From NCBI GenBank assembly GCA_013815385.1, contig JACDGL010000006.1, positions 62,001-126,000 on the forward strand: a DNA stretch of 64,000 nucleotides, given 5' to 3'. The translations under genes were made by a program, and so were the position numbers. Below, piece by piece: positions 44,846 to 52,006 of this stretch. Below the pieces are notes generated by a model that was given only the letters and a program-made list of their open reading frames with translations, made no database searches and was not told the origin of the DNA. The stretch is from Taibaiella sp. (GTDB lineage: Bacteria; Bacteroidota; Bacteroidia; Chitinophagales; Chitinophagaceae). Position 1 is the first letter of the stretch, and every line of letters begins with the position of its first letter.

Positions 44846-45556
44846 ATGATTGATTTAGAGATTTTTCAAAAATTTGAAACAAAAGAAGAGGCTGACGAGG
44901 TTAAAACCATGCTGGAGAGTCATGGTGTGCAAAGTTCAATTGAAGGTAAAGGAGGGTTGCTTGATGCAAATTTTGTAGGAAATGATTATAATGATTATTT
45001 CTTACTTATGTTATGGCCAGCCGACTTTGAAAGAGCGCAACTGATCTTAATGCAATACACCGTTGTTGATATAGATAAAGTTGATAAGAATTATATGTTA
45101 TTCACGTTATCTGATATAGAATTGATGGATGTAATAGCAAAGCCAGATGAATGGGGCATATATAACTATAAGTTGGCAAAACTAATATTACAACAACGTG
45201 GTAAAAAAATAGACGAGGTTGCTATACATAGTATGGAAGAGCACCACTTGCAAGATATTGCCAGACCTCGCTCGTTGGATACCACATGGATAGTGCTTGG
45301 TTACACTTTTTCAATACTAACGGTATTCATAGGACTTACTAAGGCCTATTATATGTTGGTATTATTGTACGGCGTCAACTTGTTCCCCGGTATAGTAGGA
45401 ATTATACTTGGCAGGACCGTATGGAAAACTAAAAAGACCCTTCCTAATGGAGAGCGAATATACTCTTACACTGAAAAGTCCCGTATGCATGGATGCTATA
45501 TGATGTGGATTGGTGTCATTGGCATAGCCATAACCATCATTCACCTCTTTATATAA
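44846..45556 (+). CDS. DUF2007-like N-terminal domain fused to C-terminal membrane segments
   Basis: A 236-residue protein. Residues 1-75 (EIFQKFETKEEADEVKTMLESHGVQSSIEG, LLMLWPADFERAQLIL) resemble the putative signal-transducing DUF2007 fold. The middle is charged. Two or three hydrophobic segments follow from about residue 150 (TWIVLGYTFSILTVFIGL, LYGVNLFPGIVGIILG, GCYMMWIGVIGIAITII). The combination suggests a membrane-anchored sensor-like protein, but no partner is visible. The gene is framed by copies of the dyad repeat: copy 1 upstream and an inverted pair downstream. Confidence 0.7.
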   Translation: MIDLEIFQKFETKEEADEVKTMLESHGVQSSIEGKGGLLDANFVGNDYNDYFLLMLWPADFERAQLILMQYTVVDIDKVDKNYMLFTLSDIELMDVIAKPDEWGIYNYKLAKLILQQRGKKIDEVAIHSMEEHHLQDIARPRSLDTTWIVLGYTFSILTVFIGLTKAYYMLVLLYGVNLFPGIVGIILGRTVWKTKKTLPNGERIYSYTEKSRMHGCYMMWIGVIGIAITIIHLFI

Positions 45557-45560
45557 ATTA

Positions 45561-45675
45561 CGTCCCAGCCGAGAGTCGTGCAGTGAGGGAAAGAGGGGAG
45601 TTTTAAGTATGGTTGTGAATAATTATTAATTCGGCGCGAGCAGCCGAGTCCTGAAGCAGAGACTCGGCTGGGACG
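45561..45675. repeat. Dyad repeat element, copy 2, with outer inverted repeat
   Basis: A perfect 13-base inverted repeat CGTCCCAGCCGAG (45561-45573) and its complement (45663-45675) encloses an inner hairpin AGCCGAGTC, loop CTGAAGCAGA, GACTCGGCT (45642-45669). The inner stem and loop match copy 1 apart from one loop base and three stem additions. Confidence 0.7.
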
Positions 45676-45687
45676 GGAAGAGGATGC

Positions 45688-46263
45688 TCATATATTTAAA
45701 GTCGGCATTCCTATAGTAATTATTTCGTTCAAGAGGTTTTTTCTATTAGTACCCAGCTTTTCGTAAAAAGAAGTTATTTCATCACCGTATGCTCTCTTGG
45801 AATAAGAGAAGACCAGAATTGCGCTTTTATTCCCTTTAATTTTTATCTGTCTGTATCGATAAATATTGAATTCAGCAATTGTCATTTTATCACCTTTATG
45901 TTCGCCCAACAAAAAGTCAACAATAAACTCTTTACCATCAGGGCTTTGACTAACCTTATAATTACAAGTCGGGTCCGATTTTTTCCGAAGATCTAATTCA
46001 TTAATTTTTTTTTGAACTGCATCTTTTAAAGATATATCCACAACAAACAAATGAATTGTCAACATTTGATTGAAATGTTCGACTGTTTCCTGTTCTGGCA
46101 AATATTCCTGGATATAATAATTATCTCGCGGCTTATCTGCCGATGCAATATTGAAAATCTTCTCATTGAAAGTAAATGGCCCTTTCACCCCAATACGATC
46201 AATCGGTTTGTTAATAACAAATGAGCAAGCAATTATAGTCAAAAGAAAAAGGTATATTCTCAT
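45688..46263 (-). CDS. Exported protein of unknown function
   Basis: A 191-residue protein. MRIYLFLLTIIACSFVINK is a short export signal. The Cys at 13 (TIIAC) could be a lipid attachment site, but the signal is short for a lipoprotein. The mature part has no recognised motif (FTFNEKIFNIASADKPRDNYYI, MTIAEFNIYRYRQIKIKG, FVVDISLKDAVQKKI). It is AT-rich like the rest of this strip, and codon use looks different from the flanking housekeeping genes by eye, suggesting recent arrival. The start lies about 95 bases before the left direct repeat. Confidence 0.6.
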   Translation of the reverse strand: MRIYLFLLTIIACSFVINKPIDRIGVKGPFTFNEKIFNIASADKPRDNYYIQEYLPEQETVEHFNQMLTIHLFVVDISLKDAVQKKINELDLRKKSDPTCNYKVSQSPDGKEFIVDFLLGEHKGDKMTIAEFNIYRYRQIKIKGNKSAILVFSYSKRAYGDEITSFYEKLGTNRKNLLNEIITIGMPTLNI

Positions 46264-46316
46264 TTTAGCAATATTTTGATTTGTAAGATAGTAAGAAACT
46301 TTCTTCTCATCCGCTC

Positions 46317-46333
46317 CTCTGCTTCAAGACGCG
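46317..46333. repeat. Half copy of the dyad repeat element
   Basis: CTCTGCTTCAAGACGCG, the reverse complement of the loop and one stem of copy 1 (44691-44707) with one mismatch. It lies 25 bases left of the direct repeat that bounds the HTH/GNAT islet. Confidence 0.55.
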
Positions 46334-46357
46334 ACTGCTTACAATCACCCCACCAAT

Positions 46358-46441
46358 GCTCCTCCATTCCCCTTATATTTGTTAAGTGAGTTTCCTCTAC
46401 CCTTTATTCCTTACCGCAGACGTTACGCTGGTTATACCGGT
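46358..46441 (+). repeat. Left direct repeat: truncated copy of the batA-like promoter and 5' end
   Basis: Aligns with 47591-47679. A core of 48 bases (46366-46413) is identical to 47604-47651. The following 28 bases or so differ at about seven positions, and the preceding bases differ by small indels. The copy includes TATATTTG (46374-46381) and a GTG start (46386). Read on, it gives 18 or so batA-like residues (VSFLYPLFLTADVTLVIPV) and then an unrelated tail, with a stop at 46554-46556. Confidence 0.85.
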
Positions 46442-46443
46442 CA

Positions 46444-46965
46444 TCAAAAAGAAAACTCAAGTTTACGCTTCACGTGCTTTTTTTGAAGGTTCCTTATCTC
46501 AAGATCATTCATTATTTCTTGTTCTTTTTCTTTTTCCAATAGCTTATACCAAATAATTGCAGGAAAATTTTTATTAGAATGAAGTTCTAATCTAATAATA
46601 AATTCTTCGCTTGGTTTTCTGTGGCTGTGTATTATCTGGCTTAATAAAGACGGATCTATATCTATTTCATTTGCAAAGTCTTTATTCTTTTTGTTTTGCC
46701 GTTCAATATATTCTTTTAGAAAAAATCCGAAACTGTATGCCTCGTTATGACTGCTTGCACTTAAATAGTCTTCCATTAAATATTTTAATTGCAGTAGTTG
46801 CACTATTAATTTGTCCTTAGCACTACGTTGCAACTCTATTTTTTGGCGGTATTGCCTAAAAGATAAAATAGTTTCTTCCTTCTGCGCTTGGGTTAATTCT
46901 GGAGAAATAAAAGATTCGTTTATTTCTATTGGAGAATTACGAGTTAATTTTTTGCTCAGTTTCAT
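46444..46965 (-). CDS. HTH (XRE-like) protein, candidate antitoxin
   Basis: A 173-residue protein. The N-terminal half is helical (EETILSFRQYRQKIELQ, KDKLIVQLLQLKYLMEDYLS). The C-terminal half contains a probable XRE-type helix-turn-helix (NKDFANEIDIDPSLLSQIIHSHRKPSEEFIIRLELHSN), and the tail KKHVKRKLEFSF is basic. An XRE domain at the C-terminus, downstream of a GNAT-like gene, resembles known acetyltransferase toxin/antitoxin pairs. The gap to the upstream gene is 41 bases. The stop lies just inside the left repeat edge. Confidence 0.65.
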   Translation of the reverse strand: MKLSKKLTRNSPIEINESFISPELTQAQKEETILSFRQYRQKIELQRSAKDKLIVQLLQLKYLMEDYLSASSHNEAYSFGFFLKEYIERQNKKNKDFANEIDIDPSLLSQIIHSHRKPSEEFIIRLELHSNKNFPAIIWYKLLEKEKEQEIMNDLEIRNLQKKHVKRKLEFSF

Positions 46966-47006
46966 ACTCTGTACATTTTAATCCTGTAGCATCACTATGC
47001 CACCAG

Positions 47007-47495
47007 CTAGCCTAAATATTTTTTAATTAATTCATTCGTGTTATAATAATCTGATACCATTCTTTCACCCAATGTCCCCATGCTGCCAATAAACTGGAAC
47101 CCATACTTTGAATGATATAAATTGGCTACTTCAGTTTTAGCAACTAACATTATTACTCCCGTACAACCTGTTATAAATGATTGTCTGCCGGCAAATGCAA
47201 TAAGGCAACCAGCTATTTTGTCTAACTTTTTTTTCTTCCCTTTATTTGGTTTACCTACTTCCACAGCTTCTATATGCAAAAATTGATACCCCTTATCAGG
47301 ATAGGGTACTATACATATCAAACCAAGTATGGCGGAAGTTTCTTCCAACCTCAACTTATATACTTCTTTATCTTTGTATGCCTTCCAGTTAAATTCGAAC
47401 TCTTTACTGCTTTTTATAGCTTTATAATCTTGTATTTGAATAGGTTCTATAATAGCTTCAACTTCTTCATTTGTATGGAGGTTAATGATTTTCAT
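47007..47495 (-). CDS. GNAT-like acetyltransferase-fold protein, candidate toxin
   Basis: A 162-residue protein without signal peptide. The middle and end fit a GNAT fold: YQFLHIEAVEVGKPNKGKKKKLDKIAGCLIAFAGRQSF carries the basic acetyl-CoA pocket region in place of the usual R/Q-x-x-G-x-G/A, and TGVIMLVAKTEVANLYHSKYGFQFIGSMG matches the typical 'neighbouring residues, yGF' C-terminal strand. The gene is first in a two-gene unit with the HTH protein, and its promoter carries the large double dyad. Acetyltransferase toxins that modify aminoacyl-tRNA have similar size. I have not established that it is one. Confidence 0.6.
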   Translation of the reverse strand: MKIINLHTNEEVEAIIEPIQIQDYKAIKSSKEFEFNWKAYKDKEVYKLRLEETSAILGLICIVPYPDKGYQFLHIEAVEVGKPNKGKKKKLDKIAGCLIAFAGRQSFITGCTGVIMLVAKTEVANLYHSKYGFQFIGSMGTLGERMVSDYYNTNELIKKYLG

Positions 47496-47525
47496 GTTAT
47501 ATTTTCATCTAATAAAGATAAGAAA

Positions 47526-47572
47526 ATAAGTTTACATTTTTTGTAAATAATTTACAAAAAATGTAAACTTAT
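47526..47572 (-). promoter_or_regulatory. Large double-dyad operator in front of the GNAT-like gene
   Basis: 22-base perfect arms separated by three bases, total 47 bases. Each arm holds its own dyad TTTACA-N5-TGTAAA (47531-47547 and 47551-47567), so two binding sites face each other. The inner edge lies 31 bases upstream of the GNAT-like ATG. The N5 spacing and the TGTAA/TTACA core recall the higBA operator (TGTAACA-N5-TGTTACA). Probably an operator for the islet's own HTH protein, overlapping its promoter. Confidence 0.65.
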
Positions 47573-47590
47573 ATCTGTCAATATATAAAG

Positions 47591-47679
47591 TGCTTCCTCC
47601 ATCATTCCCCTTATATTTGTTAAGTGAGTTTCCTCTACCCTTTATTCCTTATCGCAGGCATTACACTGGCTATACCAGT
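47591..47679 (+). repeat. Right direct repeat: intact batA-like promoter and 5' end
   Basis: The right partner of the repeat at 46358-46441. The core of 48 bases (47604-47651) is identical between the two copies. This copy continues into the intact gene. Confidence 0.85.
47612..47619 (+). promoter_or_regulatory. -7 element of the batA-like operon
   Basis: TATATTTG ends four bases before the GTG start at 47624. It is duplicated with its flanks at 46374-46381. A leaderless message is predicted. Confidence 0.55.
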
Positions 47680-49663
47680 GCTGATACACCTGTTCAACCT
47701 GCGCAGGTATAAGACCGTATTCTTCCCGCATACACGTTTCCTAAAGAATATACAGCTCCACTCGCGCAAGCAGAGCCAGGTACGCTATAAGTGGCTGCTG
47801 GCGCTCCGGCTGCTATTCCTGCTATCTCTTATACTCGCCTTTGCGCAGCCATTCTTTAATAAGCAAAAGCAAAATACAGCCAACCGCCTGCAGGTCATCT
47901 ATATAGATAACTCCTACAGCATGGCGGTGAAGAAGGGCGCACGCACCCTGCTGGATATAGCAAAAGAAAACGCCGATATACAATTGCGGCATGCCGCGCC
48001 GGGCAACAGGTACATCCTGATGACCAATGATAAGCCAGTAAGCTACCAGCCCATGCCCGCGGCTAAGCTAATAACAGAGGTAAATACCATAGATATATCA
48101 CCCGCATCGCGCACGGTAGGCCAGGTAGTGGCTGCCGCTAATAACCTGGTGCAGGACGAATCGCTTACCGGTGCAGACCTGTATTATTATTCCGATTTTC
48201 AGCGTACCGCATTTAATACCCCGCCCGATGCCGCTTCTATGAAGCACATCATCTTTCATGGCGTGCCGGTGCAGGCAACGGATGTGCAGAACATCTATAT
48301 AGATACCGCCTACCTGAATACGCCGGTATTGCAAACAGGCCAGAGCAACCAACTGGTAGTGCGCTGCCGCGCCATAGGCAAGCTACCCAAAGACCAGCCG
48401 GTACTACAGCTCACTATCAACGGACAGGTAAAGAGTGCGGCTACCCTCGCATTCAATGATAAGAACGAAACAACAGACACCCTTGCCTTCCAGGTAAATA
48501 ATGCGGGTTGGCAAAAGATAGCGCTCACGGTCAATGACGCCTCTGTGCGGTTTGATGATACCTTCCGCATCACCGCGCGCAGCGCACCCAACTTGTCTGT
48601 GCTGGTATTGAATGAAGGTCAGCCCAATCCCTATATACAGGCAGCTTTCCACGCGTACAACGGCTTCCGGCTGTCGCAATACGATGCCACCACCCCACGA
48701 ACCGACTGGAAAGAGTACAACCTTGTCATCCTCAACGGCATTACCCGTATAGATGACCAACTGGCAAAGACACTAAACACGGCCTTGCAACAGGGGCAGA
48801 GTATCTGCATATTCCCAGGCCAAACCACTAATACAGATGCGCTGAATGCAGGCCTGCGCCAGCTTGGCGATATACACGTAGCGGGTATAGATACATCGGT
48901 ACAGTCCGCAACAGCCATCCAGCAGGGCAGCGACCTTGTAAAAGACCTCTTTGAAAAGATACCCGAGAATGTGCAGTTGCCGGTGGCTACGTGGCACTAC
49001 ATCATCAATGCAGGGCTCAGCGCCAACCAGCAGGCCATTCTCAGTTTCCGCAATGGCGACCCGTTCCTGGCACGCTACAGCCTGGGCAGTGGCCGCCTCT
49101 ACATCTGCGCTACATCTGCCGATCTGCGATCGGGCAATTTTCCCGGCAGCTATTTCTTTGTGCCTTTCCTGTACCAGATGGGGGTACAAAGCCGCACGGG
49201 CGATGTGTATGCGGTAACGGCAGGCGGGCAGCAGCCCATATTCCTGTCGCTGAATAATGTGGATGAACGCAATATGGTGCACCTGTACGGCAATGGACTG
49301 GATATAATACCATCGCAACGCCCCAATGCCGCCGGCCTTGATGTATATGCCGGCCAGGCAGTGCGCCAGCCCGGCTTTTACGCGCTGGCGGCCCATAGCG
49401 GCGATACTACTGCCATTGCCCTCAACGCATCGCGCCAGGAGTCGCAACTGGAAGACGCGGACATCGGCCAACTGAAAAGTACCTGGAAGGGAGAGAATAT
49501 TAAATGGTTAAATATTGCTGATGCGGGGGGGGGGCCAGGTGCTACAGAAGATGCCGGTTTCCCGCTTTGGAAAGTTTGTATTATTTTAGCCCTGCTAATG
49601 CTGGCTGCGGAGACGTATCTGCTGGCCGGCAACCTTCGCAAACAAAATATTGCCATACAATAA
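47624..49663 (+). CDS. BatA-domain membrane protein (aerotolerance-type N-terminus)
   Basis: A 679-residue protein. The N-terminal segment MSFLYPLFLIAGITLAIPVLIHLFNLRRYKTVFFPHTRFL is the BatA/aerotolerance-type domain, with a second span KWLLALRLLFLLSLILAFAQPFF. The large middle part (about residues 90-640) is extracytoplasmic and starts like a vWA domain (RLQVIYIDNSYSMAVKKG). A third span is near the C-terminus (FPLWKVCIILALLMLAAETYLL). The start is GTG. Its promoter and first codons are duplicated at 46358-46441. It is the first gene of a five-gene operon, with the next start four bases after this stop. Confidence 0.8.
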   Translation: MSFLYPLFLIAGITLAIPVLIHLFNLRRYKTVFFPHTRFLKNIQLHSRKQSQVRYKWLLALRLLFLLSLILAFAQPFFNKQKQNTANRLQVIYIDNSYSMAVKKGARTLLDIAKENADIQLRHAAPGNRYILMTNDKPVSYQPMPAAKLITEVNTIDISPASRTVGQVVAAANNLVQDESLTGADLYYYSDFQRTAFNTPPDAASMKHIIFHGVPVQATDVQNIYIDTAYLNTPVLQTGQSNQLVVRCRAIGKLPKDQPVLQLTINGQVKSAATLAFNDKNETTDTLAFQVNNAGWQKIALTVNDASVRFDDTFRITARSAPNLSVLVLNEGQPNPYIQAAFHAYNGFRLSQYDATTPRTDWKEYNLVILNGITRIDDQLAKTLNTALQQGQSICIFPGQTTNTDALNAGLRQLGDIHVAGIDTSVQSATAIQQGSDLVKDLFEKIPENVQLPVATWHYIINAGLSANQQAILSFRNGDPFLARYSLGSGRLYICATSADLRSGNFPGSYFFVPFLYQMGVQSRTGDVYAVTAGGQQPIFLSLNNVDERNMVHLYGNGLDIIPSQRPNAAGLDVYAGQAVRQPGFYALAAHSGDTTAIALNASRQESQLEDADIGQLKSTWKGENIKWLNIADAGGGPGATEDAGFPLWKVCIILALLMLAAETYLLAGNLRKQNIAIQ

Positions 49664-49667
49664 GTTT

Positions 49668-50933
49668 ATGCGCGTGAACATCCGCCAGGCGATAATTATA
49701 GGCGCGCCTTCTCATAATGATAAGGCGGCAGATATATTTATTGAGAACGGGGTCATTACAGCTATAGCACCTGCCATAGATAAAAAGGCAGATGTGGTGG
49801 TAGCGGCCGAAGGGCTGCATGTAAGCGCCGGCTGGGTGGATGTATTTGCAGACTACCGCGAGCCCGGCTACGAGCATAAAGAAACAATAAGCAGTGGCCT
49901 GAACGCTGCTGCTGCAGGCGGCTTCACCGATGTTTTTCTTACACCTAATACAGAGCCTGTAGCTGCGGGCAAATCGGTGATACAATACATACTGCAAAAG
50001 GCGCAGGGGCATACTACCAGTGTACATCCGCTCGGCGCAGTATCTCAGAATGCAGAAGGCAAGGTGCTGGCAGAAATGCTGGATATGCACACACATGGTG
50101 CTATAGCATTTACCGATGGCTGGAAGCCGGTACAGAACACCAACCTGTTCCTGAAGGCGCTGGAATATGCCAAGGCATTCAATGGGGTATTGCTCCAGAT
50201 ACCTGTCGATAATTCACTGGCATCCGGCGGCCTTATGCACGAAGGCACAGTATCTACAAGGCTTGGAATGGCGGGTATCCCAACCCTTGCGGAGACATTA
50301 TTTGTTCACCGCGATATAGAATTACTGCGCTATACCAATGGGCGCTTACACATAACGGGCCTATCATCAGCAGAATCTGTTGCCATGATACGCAGGGCAA
50401 AGGCAGACGGGCTGGATGTTACCTGCTCAGTAACGCCCTACCACCTGGCCCTTACTGACGAAGCGCTTGCAGGATATGATAGCCTGTACAAGGTATCGCC
50501 CCCGCTGCGCACCGAAGCCGACAGGCAAGCCCTGATAGTGGGCCTGGCAGATGGCACCATTGATTGCATAGCTACCCATCACCGCCCGCACGAGTGGGAT
50601 GCCAAAGCCAAAGAGTACGAATATGCTGCCGATGGGATGAACATACAGGAAGTAGCCTTCAATGTGCTGTTGCAGGCAACGGGCAACCAGGTAGCACTCG
50701 GCACTTTAATAAATGCCCTCACTACCAATCCGCGCCGTATATTCGGCCTTCAGCAGCCCGTGATTGCAGAAGGCAGCCCCGCAAGCCTTACATTATTTTC
50801 CAGGTATGGCGATACGGTCATTAACAGGGAGAACAAAAGATCTGCGGGCTATAACAACCCGTTTGCAGGTATACTGCTACCCGGTAGTGTGATCGGGATT
50901 ATCAACAATAACAACATTCATTTAAATAAATAA
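49668..50933 (+). CDS. Dihydroorotase-like protein lacking zinc ligands (probably non-catalytic)
   Basis: A 421-residue amidohydrolase-fold protein of the dihydroorotase family. Where active enzymes have DxHxHxREPG, this protein has DVFADYREPG (residues 58-67), so both metal-binding His are replaced by Phe and Asp. Where active enzymes have the catalytic IATDHAPH, it has IATHHRPH near residue 304. The fold elements TPNTEPV, SVTPYHLALTDEAL and NPRRIFGL are kept. By comparison with non-catalytic dihydroorotase-like subunits (PyrC' type) that hold aspartate transcarbamoylase, it may have a structural role. The start at ATG 49668 is preferred to a TTG 18 bases earlier. It lies in an operon with the BatA-like gene. 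Confidence 0.85.
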   Translation: MRVNIRQAIIIGAPSHNDKAADIFIENGVITAIAPAIDKKADVVVAAEGLHVSAGWVDVFADYREPGYEHKETISSGLNAAAAGGFTDVFLTPNTEPVAAGKSVIQYILQKAQGHTTSVHPLGAVSQNAEGKVLAEMLDMHTHGAIAFTDGWKPVQNTNLFLKALEYAKAFNGVLLQIPVDNSLASGGLMHEGTVSTRLGMAGIPTLAETLFVHRDIELLRYTNGRLHITGLSSAESVAMIRRAKADGLDVTCSVTPYHLALTDEALAGYDSLYKVSPPLRTEADRQALIVGLADGTIDCIATHHRPHEWDAKAKEYEYAADGMNIQEVAFNVLLQATGNQVALGTLINALTTNPRRIFGLQQPVIAEGSPASLTLFSRYGDTVINRENKRSAGYNNPFAGILLPGSVIGIINNNNIHLNK

Positions 50934-50936
50934 GTT

Positions 50937-51434
50937 ATGAAAAACACACACATCATGTACGGCTTCCTTACCGCGCTGGCTATGATCATACTTGGCGTTC
51001 TCCTTTACGTTACAGGCAATGCTTTCAGTAAAGGGGGGCAATACCTGAATTATGTACCCTATATAGCAGGCATTCTCATTAATGCCATAGCCTTTTCTAA
51101 GGCAAACGGCCATAACGTTACTTTCGGCAATGTTTTCAGCAGCTGTTTTAAAATGTCCGCGATCATTACATTAGTAATGCTGGTGTGGAGTTTCATTTTC
51201 ATGGCGCTGTTCCCCCAGATGATGGAAAAGGGTTTGGAAACTGCCCGTGCCAGCATGGAAGCGAAAAACATGACTGCTGAACAGATCGATCAGGCAATGA
51301 AATTTGGTACTAACAAGATATTCATCGCCTTCATTTTAATATTCAGCAATATGTTCCAGGGCCTTATATTCTCATTGATAGGCGCTGCTATAGCAAAGAA
51401 AAACCCGCAGCAACCTAAGGTACAGGCTTTATAG
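50937..51434 (+). CDS. DUF4199 membrane protein (first of two)
   Basis: A 165-residue protein with four predicted membrane spans (YGFLTALAMIILGVLLYV, LNYVPYIAGILINAIAF, ITLVMLVWSFIFMALF, IFIAFILIFSNMFQGLIFSLIG). A soluble helix of about 35 residues lies between the last two. It matches the DUF4199 pattern, which is specific to Bacteroidota and of unknown role. It starts three bases after the upstream stop. The next gene belongs to the same family. Confidence 0.8.
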   Translation: MKNTHIMYGFLTALAMIILGVLLYVTGNAFSKGGQYLNYVPYIAGILINAIAFSKANGHNVTFGNVFSSCFKMSAIITLVMLVWSFIFMALFPQMMEKGLETARASMEAKNMTAEQIDQAMKFGTNKIFIAFILIFSNMFQGLIFSLIGAAIAKKNPQQPKVQAL

Positions 51435-51442
51435 ATATTTAT

Positions 51443-52006
51443 ATGACAACGTTTCAAGAACACGAATACACTACACCGGAAGATGCAGCGATACCCATAA
51501 AATGGGGGTTCATGATAGCGGGTGTAACCTGTGTGCTGACTACCATTAATTGCGAGATATTTGCCGGCAAGATGATCCCGTTCTTCCTGGCAACATTTAT
51601 TATTATCGTTATACAGGCGGTCATGATAAGGGCAATGGCGGTGCGGCAGCGCGAGGCTGTTGGGGGGTACATCAACTTCCGCAATATATTCCGGGCTATA
51701 CTTATTACTACGGTCATTTTCTGTGTCATTAATAGCGTCTATTACAACGTTTACATCTACTTCATCGACCCTACTTTTAAAATGAGGAACAATGATGCTT
51801 ATCTCAATTATGCGGTACAGGTAAATTTTACGCAACAGAAGCTGGATGAAATAGGCAAAAAGTTTAATGAGGATCGGAAGCTTGGCTTTGGTATAGGCAG
51901 GGAATTACTGTCTCTGCTGGAAGAAATTGGATTCTATAGTATTTTTGGCCTTATCTGTGCTGTGGTAATTAAACGCGAACATACGCACGAGGTAAAAAAA
52001 AGGTAA
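51443..52006 (+). CDS. DUF4199 membrane protein (second of two)
   Basis: A 187-residue paralogue of the preceding gene. Four spans at similar spacing (WGFMIAGVTCVLTTINC, PFFLATFIIIVIQAVMI, IFRAILITTVIFCVINSVYY, YSIFGLICAVVIK), with a longer soluble loop (QQKLDEIGKKFNEDRKLG) before the last. Two adjacent DUF4199 genes in front of a GT2 gene is an arrangement I have the impression of seeing elsewhere in the phylum. The next start is the base after this stop. Confidence 0.8.
   Translation: MTTFQEHEYTTPEDAAIPIKWGFMIAGVTCVLTTINCEIFAGKMIPFFLATFIIIVIQAVMIRAMAVRQREAVGGYINFRNIFRAILITTVIFCVINSVYYNVYIYFIDPTFKMRNNDAYLNYAVQVNFTQQKLDEIGKKFNEDRKLGFGIGRELLSLLEEIGFYSIFGLICAVVIKREHTHEVKKR

Larger units (their letters stand above)
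46358..47679 (-). mobile_element. HTH/GNAT-like two-gene islet bounded by direct repeats
   Basis: Two minus-strand genes (46444-46965 and 47007-47495) and their promoter lie between imperfect direct repeats of the batA-like gene's 5' end. The islet is AT-rich. No integrase or transposase lies within. The layout could come from site-specific integration into the 5' end of a gene or from an allelic exchange event. Confidence 0.6.
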
